A stretch of DNA of 64,000 nt from Chlorops oryzae (Eukaryota > Arthropoda > Insecta > Diptera > Chloropidae). The stretch is taken from the NCBI GenBank assembly GCA_020466095.1, contig CM035806.1:143109934-143173933 (forward strand), in the 5' to 3' direction. Positions 1 to 13,310 of the stretch are shown here, one piece after another; the first letter of the stretch is position 1, and the number at the start of each line of letters is the position of its first letter. Made by a program: the position numbers and the translations under genes. The notes beneath the pieces were generated by a model. The model ran no database searches and had not been told where the DNA came from. It saw nothing but the letters and a program-made list of their open reading frames with translations.

Positions 1-2516
1 CTCACACTTTACGACGTTGTAGCGATTAGGCTCCTAATGTGCAAGTAGTTACTGCATATCTCAGTATAGGCTCTGATACTTCAACTAATACGCAGATTAA
101 AAGCAATTGAGCATGCAGGGTTGCATTTAAACTTGAGCGGGCGAAGTCTTTTTACGTCAACTTAACAACGAGCACGTTCATTCTTTAACGGAAGTAAGTG
201 AAAAACTGCTGCACAATGTCAACAATGTAAAGTATAATAAGCGGGAAGCTCGCTTGATTTGTTTGAAATTTTGTCTGATATGGGAAGCTCGCTTCAAACT
301 TACTTACTTCACAAGAACGAGCTCTATACTTCCTGCATATCTGCGTAGAGCCCATAAGGCAATAAAACTGTATGGAAACATGATAGGTTTAAGTGCGTGC
401 GCAGTTTATATTTTTCTTGGCGACGTTTTCAAAGTGAACTCGCGATTTTCTACAGAAAAAAAAAAAAAAATAGATTCGTGAACTTGAATAGCCCACGAAA
501 ATCACGGCGATTTCAGCATTCATGAACGATCACGCCGATCACGGAAATTCTTGCTCGCGATCACGTCACGTTGACATCTCTAGTTCATACTGTGTACCCT
601 CTCCTTGCGGACAATCCTCTTAAGCGGACACTTTTTGGGAAAGATCTAGCGATCCTGCCACTCAAATAGTTTTCTCTTAAGCAGAAATATTTTTCAGTCT
701 TTTCAGTCCCATAGGTGTCCGCGTAAGAGCGAGAGTAAACTTTACTTGTTTTTGTAATAAAATGCATATGGAACCAGTGTTGACAGTTAAGGGGTTTCCT
801 CTTAGATTTTTGGCTTTGTTAGGGGGAATTATAGGGTGCGGCTTAGGAGGAAAAAATGTTCTCTATGAGAATTTTTATGAGGATTATGAAATTTTATTCA
901 TAAGCAGATATGTTGACTTTCAACAATTCATTCATACATCCATCCACTCTATCGATGCTTAGAGGCTATACCTCAGATATGCAGTTTACTCTTGCTCGTA
1001 CTGAGCTGCCGAATAATCGAAGAGTATTGAGTGCGCAGGATTGAATGCAATTTTCTGGCTTTACTTCGCCAGCGAAATGATCATGTCAATTTTTGACGTG
1101 ATTGTTGCTAATTTTGCTGAGTAAACACGGACACCGAAAGTGTAAAATTTTTGGATTTGGATAATTTGAATAGTGAAAAAATGTTTAAGACAATTGTCCC
1201 TCTCACACTTGACGAGGTTATAGCACATTTACTTACTTGTACGTGGCAAAGGGGCGGTTTTCATAAAGATATTGAACAAAAGTCGCTATATGTGATGCCC
1301 AATGGCCTTAAAAAAAACTCTAGATTATTCCATCTCAATGGTTCGGTTCTTTGGGCGTGTTTTAAAAGTTATTTAAATCTGACTGATAACACCCTTATTT
1401 GACTAAAGGCTAAATTCATAGGAAAACACCACAGTATCACCGTCATATGATGACTCAAGGGAATTACGATTCTTTCATAATTCGAAGGGAATAAGTACAA
1501 TCTAGGTAGATTTGAGGTGCACTTGGGGAGAATTTTCTTCCACAACACAAACACTGTCAACACTGTGTATAGAAGCCCTAGCTCTTCTCATACAAATCAT
1601 TGAACTTTGATCACTCCGTGCTGATAAAGAGCCAAAAAGCAAATGTCAATAAAAAAAAATAAAAAAACTTTTTTTATTTATTCTTGCGAATAATTTTTAA
1701 TTTGGAAATTTAAATAGTTTTAATTCAAACCAGCTAGTCATGATTGATGATATTTAGAAAATGGGAATTTAGCTTCAGAATTTCTGCTGAACTGAGATTT
1801 AAGCTTTATTTAGAAAAAAAAAACACACTAAGTTTTCATTTCGTTTAATATTAACCATACGCTTTTCTTTCTTATCTCTATGATATGTGGAACTGCCTAT
1901 TTTTCTGTCCTCTACCATTCTTTCAATATTTAACTCCTTTTCACTTACAAAGCGATATTAAAATGTTACGAATAAGCAACAAAAAAAAAAAACAACAACA
2001 AAAAAATGGCACTCGTAAATATATATATATATAGTTGTTTATAAGAATTAATTTTGTGGTAATTTGAAATCGGCATAAATGTGGAACTGATAAAATTGAA
2101 TACAAAGTGGAAAATGCACAAAAACTGGAAAAACCTCAAAAAAATTAATCCAAAAATAATTCGGAATAGAAGTAAAAAAAAAAAAAATAAGTAAAAAAAT
2201 GACAGCGAAAAAAGTCCCAAAGAAAAAACAAAAATAAATATTACTGTTTATTATTTAGTACAATTAATCACAACATAAATTTATATTCATTTTTTTTAAA
2301 TATTTTTTTTTTTTTTTTTGGTAGGGCGGCTATCGGCTTTAAAAAAATAAAGTGAAAATATATTTAATATATAAGAAATGAACAGTGTACTCTCTGAAGC
2401 GGAAAGGAACGTGATAATTCCACTTATCGCTATTAAAGGGACAACCCACACTAGTTTACAGCATTGACAAATTTATACTTTAAATAATTCTGCACAAAAG
2501 ATCTTTTAGGTCGTGG
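1..2516. other. Non-coding AT-rich stretch, 5' end of window
   Basis: I see no exon here with recognisable protein similarity. The stretch holds scattered repeat debris. About 592-745 resembles a segment near 3560-3750 (both carry an AGGTGTCCGC-like stretch followed by AAGAG). A 170-bp fragment of the HINE-like family lies at 1232-1405. Poly-A/T runs are frequent. It is probably intron or 5' flank of Prps, because the missing N-terminal Prps exons must lie upstream of 17.4 kb, but no such exon could be recognised. Confidence 0.5.
1232..1405 (+). repeat. Fragment of HINE-like (GTCY)n element family
   Basis: This matches the right-hand third of the family whose full copies lie at 31965-32785 and 50137-51213. 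It shares 'GTGGCAAAGGGGCGGTTTT', the 'GGCCTTAAAAA' segment and the terminal 'ATAACACCCTTA'. The terminal GTCAGGC hairpin is decayed here. It is a truncated old copy with no coding capacity. Confidence 0.6.
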
Positions 2517-2524
2517 TGCTTTAC

Positions 2525-2679
2525 CAGTGCCGTAGCAATTCTGTTTTGCGTGAGGGGGAAAAATTATTTTTCCAATTTGCGTGGGGGGGAAAAATTATTT
2601 TTTCAATTTTATTCATGGGCAAAAACAAAAATGCGTGGGGGCCAAACCCCCATCCTCCCCTATGGTTGCTACGGCACTG
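2525..2679. mobile_element. hAT-type MITE, family A copy 1 (155 bp)
   Basis: Terminal inverted repeats begin CAGTGCCGTAGCAA at both ends. They are flanked by a perfect 8-bp direct repeat, TGCTTTAC (2517-2524 and 2680-2687), the target duplication size typical of hAT elements. The interior has G-rich and C-rich arms that can pair. A second copy, 156 bp long, is at 50479-50634. The small open frames across it are meaningless. Confidence 0.85.
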
Positions 2680-2913
2680 TGCTTTACAGCCTACTTATAA
2701 TAATAAATAATGTAACGCATTTTTGTGATACGGCTTAAAGGCTGTTGCCGGTTCAAGAAAGGCTTACGGCACCCTGAAAGGGATTTTGAACTTTTTTTTG
2801 TTGATTTTTCGATAGGTGCCGTCTAAAAACACTTTAGAGACCACTTTTTAGCTTTCTATTTTGAATATTCCTTGAAAATCCATTTTTAGCAAGCCATTTT
2901 TGAAAAATGTATA

Positions 2914-3098
2914 CAGTCAAACTTCCGTATAGTGAACGTCTATACAATGAAGTTCTCCCTACTATGAAACAATTTCAAACGCACAGCTTTTTCGTTCCAC
3001 TTTCAGTGTACGTGTTAATAATTTCTGTAAAATTGAATTTCTATATAATGAAGTGATTTTCTGGTCCCGTGCGACTTCACTATAACGAAATTCGACTG
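2914..3098. mobile_element. pogo/Tc1-like MITE (185 bp)
   Basis: The termini are CAGTCAAACTTCCGTATAGT on the left and the complement of CAGTCGAATTTCGTTATAGT on the right. TA dinucleotides flank both sides, as expected for Tc1/mariner-pogo integration. The interior repeats motifs of the type 'TATAGTGAA' and 'TATAATGAAG'. Related elements are at 7165-7711, 9798-9953, 15782-16124, 48255-48594 and about 53650-53922. Confidence 0.7.
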
Positions 3099-3642
3099 TA
3101 TCTCAAAAACTAATACAGCTAGGAAGACGTAACAAACGTTGGCTGATTTCTAATAAGACAGGGAATTAAAAAATAATAATTTTTATTTTACACTGAGAAC
3201 ATTTTTTTCACAAAACTAAAAAGAAAAATGTAACAATTTTTTTCTGTGTTTTCCCGTTGTCGCTCCACTTTCATACTACTTATTTTGAAAAAATTCCTTT
3301 AAAAATTTCCGTTCATTTAAAAAAATTTCATCAAAATCGAAGATGTTCTGAACGAAAAACATCCCTTTACAAAATATTTTTTTTAAAAATCAATTAATTT
3401 TGTTTGGCGAAATACTTTTTTCGCGTTTCGAAAATTGCTTTTAGAACTCCACGAAAAGTATAACTGTAAACAAGTGTAACCGGAGTTGGATACTACTTTA
3501 GAATATAAGTAAAAATAAATACCGCAACAAATTCAATTTAACAAGAAAATTTTCAGATCACAAAAAAAGTTCGCCTGCTTCTCAAATAGTATTTTGCCTC
3601 GCAAGCGGACATATTTTTCGCTCCCGTAGAGGTGTCCGCTCA

Positions 3643-3750
<108 letters not shown>

Positions 3751-4362
3751 CTGTTTATAGCTATACATATTATACATATAAATAAAAATGTCTGCCTTCT
3801 TTCTCTTTCTAAGTATGTGCTTAATTGTGTGTCTTTTTTTTATTGATTATAATATTAATATACAATTAAAAAATAAAAATAAAAATAAAAATAAAAAATA
3901 AAAAAATAAAAGAGAAACAATTTCCGTTGAAAAAGCTATTAAGAGCCATTCTTACTTTCTCACAGTTGTCAGGCGGTGATGACAGCGATGATAACAGAAA
4001 ACAGGTCAACAAAAACTACGATTGGAAATTTAGGGTATTTACGCCTTTTTATTACACTATTTTACTAATTAATTTATAATATATTTATTATATACATATA
4101 TACATATTTATGTATGTATATAAAATTCAATTGTTTGTTTGTTTGTTTTTTTTTTTTTTTCTTTCAATATACATATATGTATACATATAAACATGGTATA
4201 AGCATAATAAATTAAATACAGTGTTGTGCAAAACAATAGAAACCAAAATCACTTATCAACTTGTATTTATTCTTAAATATGTTGTTATTGTTATTGTTTT
4301 TACAAAGTCTTCTTGACCATTTTAAGAAGCTCTATTGCTTGGCAAATCAAAATCTAGGCTAA

Positions 4363-4518
4363 GGGGCTGTCCATTAATTGCGTAAAAGCTTTCACGTTCG
4401 CGTCTTAAGTCTTTGCGCAGACAGTTCTGTTATAAAAAGCGCGAGAGATAGAGCAAAGACTTGAGACACGAACGTGAAAACAGTAATAAAAATCTTATGC
4501 AATTATATGGACGGCCCC
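4363..4518. mobile_element. Harbinger-like MITE, TAA target duplication (156 bp)
   Basis: The terminal inverted repeats read GGGGCTGTCCATTAATTGCG on the left and GGGGCCGTCCATATAATTGC on the right (reverse strand). TAA flanks both ends (4360-4362 and 4519-4521). Inner arms such as TTTCACGTTCG and its complement also pair, making a long hairpin. TIRs starting GGG with a TAA duplication fit PIF/Harbinger MITEs; the superfamily assignment is inferred from TSD and TIR only. Confidence 0.7.
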
Positions 4519-4521
4519 TAA

Positions 4522-7162
4522 TAGGCAAAAAAAAAATTTTTGCCGTTGTGGTACAAATGGAATTTCTAAAACAGTTGCTTTTGTTGTGCACAACACTGTA
4601 CATATATATAGCAGCAATATTGAAATCGAAATGGAATATTCGCTCATATTTTACATACAGTCACTACCAAGAATGATAGAATTTAAGATTACGACATGCG
4701 CAGATTTTACTTTTATCCGAGCACTTGTCACGTTTTTGTTGATGCTGCCACAAAGTTGCGTACATTTAAAAAAATATTTTTTTGAAAATTTTCCAGTTTT
4801 ACTATCAATTCAAGTTATTATTAAATATATATTTTTTGTTTGTTAATTAGTCATTTTAAAAGATTTTCTTATTTTAAATACGATGTAAGTATGTATGCAA
4901 ACAACGAGCTTTTGTGATAGTTTCAAATTAATAGTATATTTTTCGAACGTCAGTGGCAACGCCTTAAATACAAAAATTCTTGAATTTAAATTTCTTATTT
5001 CGAAAATTTTCATCTGTCAAAAAATTTCATTAATTTCAACCAATCAGAATACATTTAACGCAACGTCACAAGTGTACATGCGCAGAAGAATCAAATTTTG
5101 AACTCTGATTGTCATAACCTTATAATGTACATCATCCTTGGTCACTACTGCTACTTTTATGGTGCACTGTACTGTACTGTTTTGGAATTTTCAGTGCGGT
5201 GCAGCAAAAAATTTTTAAAAATATTTTTTTTTTTTTTTTTGAATTCGGAAAGATTTTTCGAACACATTCATCAGCACAACTACCTCTCGCAGTGCATAAC
5301 TTTGATTAATTTTGAAATTTTTCATTCAAAAGGAAAAAAGCACTAAAAATATAATTGATAAATTTAAAAAAAAAGACTATTACTTATAAATACTGGTTTT
5401 CGTCATTTCATGTTATTGTTATTTTAATAATTAATTTTTTTTCTTTCTTGAAATTCATTTGGCCAGAAAGAAGGGTTTTTTTTTAAATCATTTGGGCGTT
5501 TAAACGCGGCTTTAAATATTGTGACGTTTTAAATGGAACATAAAGAATACACTCTTGGGAATAATAACCCTACTTTAAGTATTTTGTTGTTGTTGTGTTC
5601 TCTTTTTTTTTACTTCTTTTTATGGGAAAAAAGTTCGTCTTATTTTTATACATACATACACGTTAACATAAGTCAATTGATTTGTCCAATTATGCATGCT
5701 TATTATCGAAAATAATTTAAGGATTTGTATTAAATTATGTACATTAAGCGGTTTTCAGACGGCGATTTTCATTTTCACATTAATGTGTTTCGTTATTTTC
5801 GCAAATGTGACTAATTTTTTTTTTTTTTATTCTTTAATTCCCATTGGATCATTAATCTGCATTAACTTTTTGTTTTTTAAATCATTTTATTAAGTGTATC
5901 GTACGGGAATGTCACAGAAATGAATTCCAAATTCGTCTAGAATTCTAATTTGGTGCTAAAATTTTTTCAAAAAACTGATTACAGCTAGTCCCTTTGGGAC
6001 CAGTTTGGAACTAGACCCAAACTAGACTAATTCTAATCAGTTTTTTGAAAAACTTTTAGCGCCAAAATAGAATTTATTATATTATATATAATTTATTATT
6101 CTATATATAAATTTTCATCGAAATCGGACGTCATGCATTTTTCGGATTTTTTGGGTTTCTGGTCCGAAACGCTCTAAAATTTCTCTGGCCCCCACCAAAA
6201 TTGTTTTCGTTAATGTCTCATAATTATTCAATATACCACTGTGGCCAATATAAGCACTACCAAAGCCCTCTTTCTCTCGCTACGCCCTTGCACAGGACAT
6301 GCTCCACTGTCTCCTGCACTGACTTAAAATGTCCACGGAGAAGCTTCATTTACAACGGTCCATCTGCTCCAGGTGATAATTTAAGTCTACAGTGCCGTGT
6401 TAAGAATACATACATATGTATGTACCTACAGTTGATGTTAGTATTGTTCATATTGTTTTAATTTGTTCGCTTTTGCAGTTAAAAATATATAAGAATATTA
6501 GTTAATTATAACAGCCAGATATAACATAAGGGTCTTCACAACGATATCGGTAGAGTTTATGCCGCAGTTCGTAGAATTTAAAATTTTTTGTTTGTTTTAC
6601 CTTTTGACATACATATCTCTTTGCACATTCAACATTGAAATTTTATTATTTCGCAGTGATAAAAATCTGTTCATGTAATATTTTCTATTACTTATTTTTT
6701 TAATTTTTTTTATTTTTTAAAATATTTGATTTGCAAATTTAAACAAAAACTACTATCTAAATCAACTATGGCCTTTGTCAGGATTGATCGTGTCGATATG
6801 TTTAAAAGAGAAATTTAATTTTCCTTTTCAATAAATTTTATAAATTATTAACCCTTTCATACCAAAATTTCAAACAACTGTCTATACTACCAGCTCTTTT
6901 CGATTTGTAACAAAAAATGTTGGCGGCTGTTTTTTAACTAGGCGACAGTTTAACTTGTTTTGATCAATTATATATGTATGTACATAGATGTTGAAACAAG
7001 CTTTCTCCTGACAAAAAAAAAAATCTCAAAACTATTTGAAGAGCGAATAAAATTGAAATTTTTTCTTACCCCTCATTTTTTGGTTACTTTTGAACTTAAA
7101 AAAAATTCGAGAAAGTCATAAACTTTGCAAAGAAAAAAAAAAAAAAATCAAAAATTAGAATT
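4522..7162. other. AT-rich non-coding stretch
   Basis: No gene is seen. Content is low-complexity A/T runs and one imperfect foldback of about 130 bp around 5941-6075, whose arms share 'CAAAAAACTGATTA' and its complement. No splice-bounded open frame with protein similarity was found. Confidence 0.5.
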
Positions 7163-7164
7163 TA

Positions 7165-7711
7165 CACTCGACTCTGGATAGTGTGAACTCCGGATATCGT
7201 GAACATCTCGATGGTGTTAACACACGGACTGTGGCTTATACAGCAGATCCACTCTGGCATTCTAACTTTCCGCTAGAAGGCCGTCCCTATTGAATTTTTC
7301 CACCAAAAAATGAATTACTTATTAAAAAATATTTTCCAACTGAAACTTACATAAAAATTTCTGTACATACTTGAATCAAATAAAGCAAATTAAAAATATA
7401 CACAAATTCCGCCTCGATAGTGCGTGGACAGCATCGGTACAGTGGCGTGCCGTAGCGAGACATTTCGGCGCCCGTGGTCCGATTGGGGACACAATGCAGG
7501 AAATGCCGGCCCCTCCACCCGACCTCAATAAAAATAACTTCATAAAAATGGAAATATGATTTGGCACCCGGGACGGCTTCCCTCTTCGCAACTCGCCTCC
7601 CCTCGCTATGCTACTGCATCGATAGTACATTAATTATTTTGACTTTATTAATAACATCGGTAGTATGAACAGTCCTTGCAAAAATAAGTTCTCTCTATCT
7701 AGAGTGGACTG
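7165..7711. mobile_element. pogo-like MITE interrupted by a hAT-type MITE
   Basis: Left end is CACTCGACTCTGGATAGTG, right end (reverse strand) is CAGTCCACTCTAGATAGAG, and TA flanks both. It belongs to the family whose ends carry 'TCTGGATAGTGTGAAC', also seen at 15782 and 48255. The insertion at 7440-7616 splits it, so the hAT MITE is the younger of the two. Confidence 0.65.
7440..7616. mobile_element. hAT-type MITE nested in the pogo-like MITE (177 bp)
   Basis: The ends are CAGTGGCG...GTAGCGAG and, on the reverse strand, CAGTAGCATAGCGAGG. The flanks CATCGGTA (7432-7439) and CATCGATA (7617-7624) form an 8-bp target duplication with one mismatch. The GC-richer interior produces open frames on both strands without protein similarity. 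Confidence 0.7.
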
Positions 7712-8642
7712 TATTCCTACATGTCTATTGACTCTATCGGAATACCTTCGAAAAAGAAATGACTTCCTTCTGAAGGCGAACCCGATTTAAATCAGCAAAT
7801 TATTTGACACGTATTCGTATAGTGCCTATAGGCAACATCGGACTTTAAAAGGTTAAATTATTGCGAATTTTTTTCTTATTCTTTTGTTTTGTTTTTTTAA
7901 ATTTTTTTCTTGAAAAAACCCCATCCATACTAGCTGTGAATACCTTTATTCTTGTTCTTCGTTTATTTTCACTCTCCGTGATAATAAAGCATTAATTTTT
8001 CGTTATATTTCCTGTTATATTTATCAAATATATATACTTATATATGATATGTAATATATATTTTAAGAATTAATTTAAGCTGCTTTTGTAAAAAAAAAAA
8101 AATTTTTTTTTTTTTTAAATTTATCTTCATAATTTGTTAGTTTCTTAATGGTTATGCTGGCTTGCTGAGAGATGAGATGTTGCTGTCAAGATGTGATGTT
8201 TAAACAAAAAGCTTTAAAAAGCTAAAATCGGGCTATAAATCAGTTACTTATTTAGCTACATTGAGCTTTTGAATTGAAGTTTTTCATCGGAATGAGAAAA
8301 AAAAAAACACAAAATGAAATTTATTTTAATATCCTTCCAAAATGGAATCAAATCAAAATTTAGAAAACATTTCGAATTAAGACAACACATTTGTAAGCAA
8401 ATTATCTCTTCCACATTTTTAGCCTGTCGTCTGTCTCTAGAATTGATCAACCGAATCGAAACAGTACATATTTCAAAGATTGTTTCTAGGTATAAATGAA
8501 TTGACAATTTTTCGTATACGCTGCAGTGCGCGCAGTCGCAGAAAAGAGACGCATTTTTTGTTTGTTTTTAATTATGTAATTTTTATAAAAAAATTATCAG
8601 ATAATATATGTATGTATAGATATATATATATATTTATATATA

Positions 8643-9429
8643 CAGTCAGTCAATAAAGTAAGTATGCACTGCAAAAATGTGTGTTTTTTCCAATTTCTTC
8701 TCTGTAAATAATTTTTTGTGAATTTCATAATTTTCAATTATTATTAACCTATTATGTTTCAAACTAACCACAAAAAAATTAATTTCTGAAAATTTCTTTA
8801 ACAAAAAAAAATTAAATCATATTTTCCATTTGACAACTTCAGTACAAATTTTGAGCTCGTTTCATTAAAAATTCGAAAAAAATACAAAAGGAAATTTTCG
8901 CTGGTTTTTTCATTTTGTTTTTCTTAACATTCAAACTTTCCAAAATTCAACAATTAAAATATTTCATACCTATTTAAGAATTGAAACTACAATCAAAATT
9001 GAGGCTCGATTTTTGATGAAAAATGTATGGAAAATTGTAGAAAAATCGATACTTAATTTTGTTTGTTGTTTCAATTCTTAAATAGGTATGAAATATTTTA
9101 ATTGTTGTAATTTTTGGAAAGTTTAGAATGTTAAGAAAAAACCAAAATGAAAAAACCAGCGAAAATTTCCCTTTTGGTATTTTTTTCGAATTTTTAATGG
9201 AAAAACGAGCTCAAAATTTGTACTGAAGTTGTCAAATGGAACAATATGATTTAAATTTTTTTTTTGTTAAAGAAATTTTCAGAAAATAAATTTTTTTGTG
9301 GTTAGTTTGAAACATAATAAGGTTAATAATAATTGAAAATTATGAAATTTACAAAAAAATTATTTACAGAGAAGAAATTTGGAAAAAACACACATTTTTG
9401 CAGTGCATACTTACTTTATTGACTGACTG
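8643..9429. mobile_element. Tc1/mariner-type long-palindrome foldback element (787 bp)
   Basis: The element starts CAGTCAGTCAATAAAGTAAG and ends with the complement of the same sequence. TA flanks both sides (8641-8642 and 9430-9431). The two arms, each about 370 nt, are near-perfect inverted copies with only scattered substitutions. They surround a loop of about 30 nt near 9014-9045. There is no coding capacity; as RNA or single-stranded DNA it would form one long hairpin. Confidence 0.85.
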
Positions 9430-9594
9430 TATGTATATTTAAGTATAATTTTCAAATTGATTTAAGTCTTATGTTATGCAAGTATAACAGTTGTTTTATG
9501 CAGATACATATATTGACACGATCGATCGGATCTGGTTCGCCGAGTTTTGGATCTTTCGACCCAATCAAAGTGGATAAAAGTGTTAAACAGCTGT

Positions 9595-10560
9595 CAAGAC
9601 AATAAAGCCAATATACAGCCGACATGGACGTATCTTCAGGACTTCAGTTAGGGATGGGCAAGATAAAAATAGTTTGCTCTATGCGTTTTTTTTTTTTTAA
9701 AGACTTTTACGTATGGCCATAGCAAAAGTCTTCTTTTATATTCTGAAAAATGATTTAGGAGCTTCCCTTCCCTGCCCTACTGTAAATACGTCCATGACAG
9801 TCGAAACTCTCTTTAACGAATTTCCCTTTATAGCGAATCTACGCGAGGTTCTTTCGCTACATTTGAATGCCTTTTTGTAATCCTTATAACGAATTCTCTC
9901 TATAAAGAATTTTTTTCTGATCTCTGAAAATTCTTTAGAGAGAGTTTTGACTGTATTTGGCTTCTAGATTTTAGTTATATACGTCTAATATAAGCCCTAT
10001 TTCAGCAATAATGACTTTAAGTTTCTTCAGAATACGATCTACTGCCGAAGATAAACTAGTTGTTATGTATGCTGTTGAATATAATTCATAACGATCACTC
10101 AGGATCTGTTTACACCGATAGTAAATAGTTGAGGATTTTCGACAATGCAAATGGTAAAAGTATTAATCAAACAAGCGTCAATAGAATTTCTAATTTAAAT
10201 TTGCCAATATACACACTGACATGGAACGATTGAATCTTCAGACATCATCAATGGCAACGATAAAATATAGTTTTCTATGCTATATTTATGAATTCTTTCA
10301 AAGTATTTTAAATGGCCGAATTCAAAGTCATAGTCATATATTCGTAAAAATGTTTAGGAGCTTCCACTTCACCAATAGTCGCCTATGTAATACTTTCATG
10401 ATGCATCGTAAACATTCTTCATTCATAACTAAATTATCTCTTTCTAAACGAAAGATGTAACCGAAAGGTTCTAATTGCTAAGTTAATTTTTTTGTAATCT
10501 TTTAACCGAATTCTAAATCATGATTTCGTTTTCTGATCTTTAATAATTACAAGTTAGCAG
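9595..10560. repeat. Diverged tandem duplication, ~0.6-kb period
   Basis: The sequence beginning at about 9600 ('GCCAATATACA...CGACATGGA...CTTCAG') recurs at about 10204. The similarity continues through 'TTTAGGAGCTTCC' and through a pogo-like MITE, which is intact at 9798-9953 and decayed at about 10385-10545. The MITE was therefore present before the duplication. Identity is roughly two thirds by eye. Confidence 0.55.
9798..9953. mobile_element. pogo-like MITE (156 bp)
   Basis: The ends CAGTCGAAACTCTCTTTAAC and, reversed, CAGTCAAAACTCTCTCTAAA form the TIR. The interior carries the family's 'TATAACGAATT' motifs. The right flank is TA; the left flank is GA, a likely decayed TA duplication. 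Confidence 0.65.
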
Positions 10561-11119
10561 ATATTATTTAGTTACAAGTATGCAGGATTCGTAAATTATA
10601 CTGCTAGAATCGCCACGTTAAAATAGTGATTAGCAAAATGAGTCGATTAATCACAGTTTGCTTATTAAAAGTCTAACTTGCGACAAAACTTTATATCGAT
10701 TTGATTCCTGCAGTAGCCACAAAAATATATACACATATAGGCACATATGTATAAAATTATTCTAAACATACAAGCTATAAGAGATTTTTTGTTCTTTTCC
10801 AAAAATATAAACGCTCTGAAAGGTAAAGCCAAGTCGATGCCAATCAACAATATTCGATTAACTTAGTCCATACATATGTATTTAATTTTGTGAGACTTAA
10901 ATTTTCTGCGGCTGCACGTTTGTAATTCCTTTTACTTATTAATTTGATTTATACATACTGTACACTGTACTTTTTTCCAAATTTTTATTTTATTCAAAAT
11001 TTTATTATATTCACGGTGTGCAATACGTCAAATGTAAGCAGAATTTTGACTGTAATTCCTGAAAGTAATTTGGTGAATGTGAAAAATTCATGTCTTTCGT
11101 TTTTCTATATTGGCTGAAG

Positions 11120-11350
11120 ATCAATTTTAAATCGATCTCGAAAGGTGTGGTTGAGAATTAAGTTGCACAGTTCTTTTCTCCGTATCTAAAGCATAAACTT
11201 TGTTATAGAAAGAAGTATTAAATATTTAACCGTTTACGAGTTGAAGTCATATAGCCATAAGTAAAAGCCAAAAAAAAAATATTTAAAAAAAAACTGGGGG
11301 GCAACTTAATTCTCAGCCAAAATTTTCGAGATCCATTTAAAATTTATCTA
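11120..11350. repeat. Inverted-repeat element (~230 bp)
   Basis: The left arm contains 'TTTTAAATCGATCTCGAAA' followed by GAGAATTAAGTTGC. The right arm carries the inverted counterpart ('GCAACTTAATTCTC' then 'TTTTCGAGATCCATTTAAAA'). A single-arm relative lies near 28225-28300. It is a MITE-like foldback of unknown superfamily. Confidence 0.5.
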
Positions 11351-11689
11351 TGATTATAAATTGAGTGAAAATAAAAAAAAATTAAAAATAATAACACTGT
11401 GATAGTATTTTTCAAAAATTTAAAAAGACAAGACCGAATTTAACGATTTCCCCCTATTTCGGGTACGAGGAATTGAACTGCATCATTTGGTTTATGAGTT
11501 ATCGGTACGCCTTCATGCAAAAATTTTTTTAAAGTTTTTTTGACCACCTTTTGGCCTATATCTATGTATGAGTTGAAGTTTGGCATTCTAAGCTAACACC
11601 AAAATGTACTCTGAGATATGCCAATTCATTCTTCTGAAAACACCGTTATGATAAATGTCGCTTTTTTTTCGACTACCACAGTTGAATAA

Positions 11690-11818
11690 ATATAACAATA
11701 AATATAATAATAAATATAATAATAAATATAATAATAATAATAATAATAAATATAATAATTATAATAATAATAATAATAATAATAATAATTAATAATAATA
11801 TAATAATAATAATAAAAA
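11690..11818. repeat. (AAT)n-rich microsatellite
   Basis: Irregular AATAAT/AATAAATAT tandem repeat of about 130 nt. No other content. Confidence 0.9.
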
Positions 11819-13094
11819 TACTTACAAATAGGAAAAATTCGTGAAACATCTCTATTAATTTACATTGAATTTATATGTTCTTACTAAAATAATTTCATTT
11901 CATTGCGGTTTCTCTCTCATTAACAACGAAACCTCAAAAAATCCGTGCATAATTACTTTATTAACCCATATTTTATTTTACTAACCCTTTCATTAATCCT
12001 TAACTCTTAAAAAAAAATGCTTCATAATTTCAATAAAATCTAGAGTCCCTTATAAATGACAATATAGTATATATATAGCTTATTAAATGGGTGTTCATAA
12101 TTTAAATCCTTTATATTTTTCTTCTATGTTCTATACTATAGTCCATACTATGTTCAATAATAATAGAAATTTTTAAAACCCATTTCGAGTCGTTCTACCC
12201 CTACAGGTACACACGAATGACCATCATTAAAAAGCCTTTCTTACAACAAAAAAGAAAGAAATTCTTTTCATATTTTCAATTTTCAATTTTCATACACTTT
12301 CCTCAACAGTTCCCTTCCAGCTTTAGAAAAACCAATTTTAAAAATGTCCAAAAAATAAATGGCGGGCTGCGCGTTTTCCCAGATTTTTTTATACGATTTT
12401 AATAGATTTTTGTCATTTGGCGCCTTATCTTTAATTGGGTTAATGTGAAAATAGTCACACTTAAATATTTCAGTCCCATTGAGTCCCATATGGGCATTTA
12501 CAAACGGACGCGACACTTAAATGAGCAATTTTAAGTCCCGAATTCAAGTATGCGGTAAACAGTACTTTTTCTTCTCAATACTTTCGTGCAGCTTATGCGG
12601 ACTTTTATATTTTTGCAAAGTTTCTATGCAGTCCCGAATGGCAATCAGCTACATATATACGGACGCGACAAAAAGTTTACTTTTTCTGGAAATGCCCATA
12701 TGTAGATATCTATATAAAAATGGGGATGTCTCAAAATTAAGAAAATTAGACGGCAGTGCTAAGGAACATAATTTTGAATGTGCCCCTGTTGTAAAAGAAT
12801 TCGAACGGTATGGAATACGACGATAGCCTTTCAAAAAGCGGAGGTTGTTCTTTTGAATCTTGAAAAAAAAATTGAATGCAACCATGTGTGGGGAGTTGCC
12901 TGATCAAATTTCAAGTTTCATCCGAATCTCTCGAAATAATCAGATTTTAGAAGGGTTTTTGTGCCTCTGTGACTCTGGAGTACTCCAGGTACCTACCATA
13001 AAAAAACAAAAAAAAAAATGGTCCGATCTAGCCCATTTTTCGAACTTGTTTTTACTCATGTCCCCGCCAATATGGCAATACCAAATTTACCGTT

Positions 13095-13310
13095 AAGATA
13101 GCTCAACTCTTTCGGCAAGAAAACTGTATACAGACAGGCAGACAGATAGAAAGACAGACGGACGTGTCTAAATCGAATCTCCTGTTGATCATTTCTTCAC
13201 ACGTTTTCTATGGTCTATGTCGTCACCTGGTTCTGAGTGTTACACACAACCTCACAAACGCAATATACCCACGACAAAGAGCGTATCGGATATAAATATG
13301 TACGTGCATC
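13095..13310 (-). repeat. HINE-like (GTCY)n element, left-end fragment
   Basis: On the minus strand this reads through the CCAGAACCAG segment, 'AGACCATAG', 'AGGAGATTCGATTTAGAC' and the GTCY microsatellite, as in the full copies. The rest of the element appears degraded upstream (12.4-13.09 kb, which shares only scattered phrases). Confidence 0.65.

Noticed and set aside
7371..7630. Overlapping open frames on both strands with GC-rich codons
   Set aside because: They lie across the nested hAT-type MITE with its 8-bp duplication and have no protein similarity.
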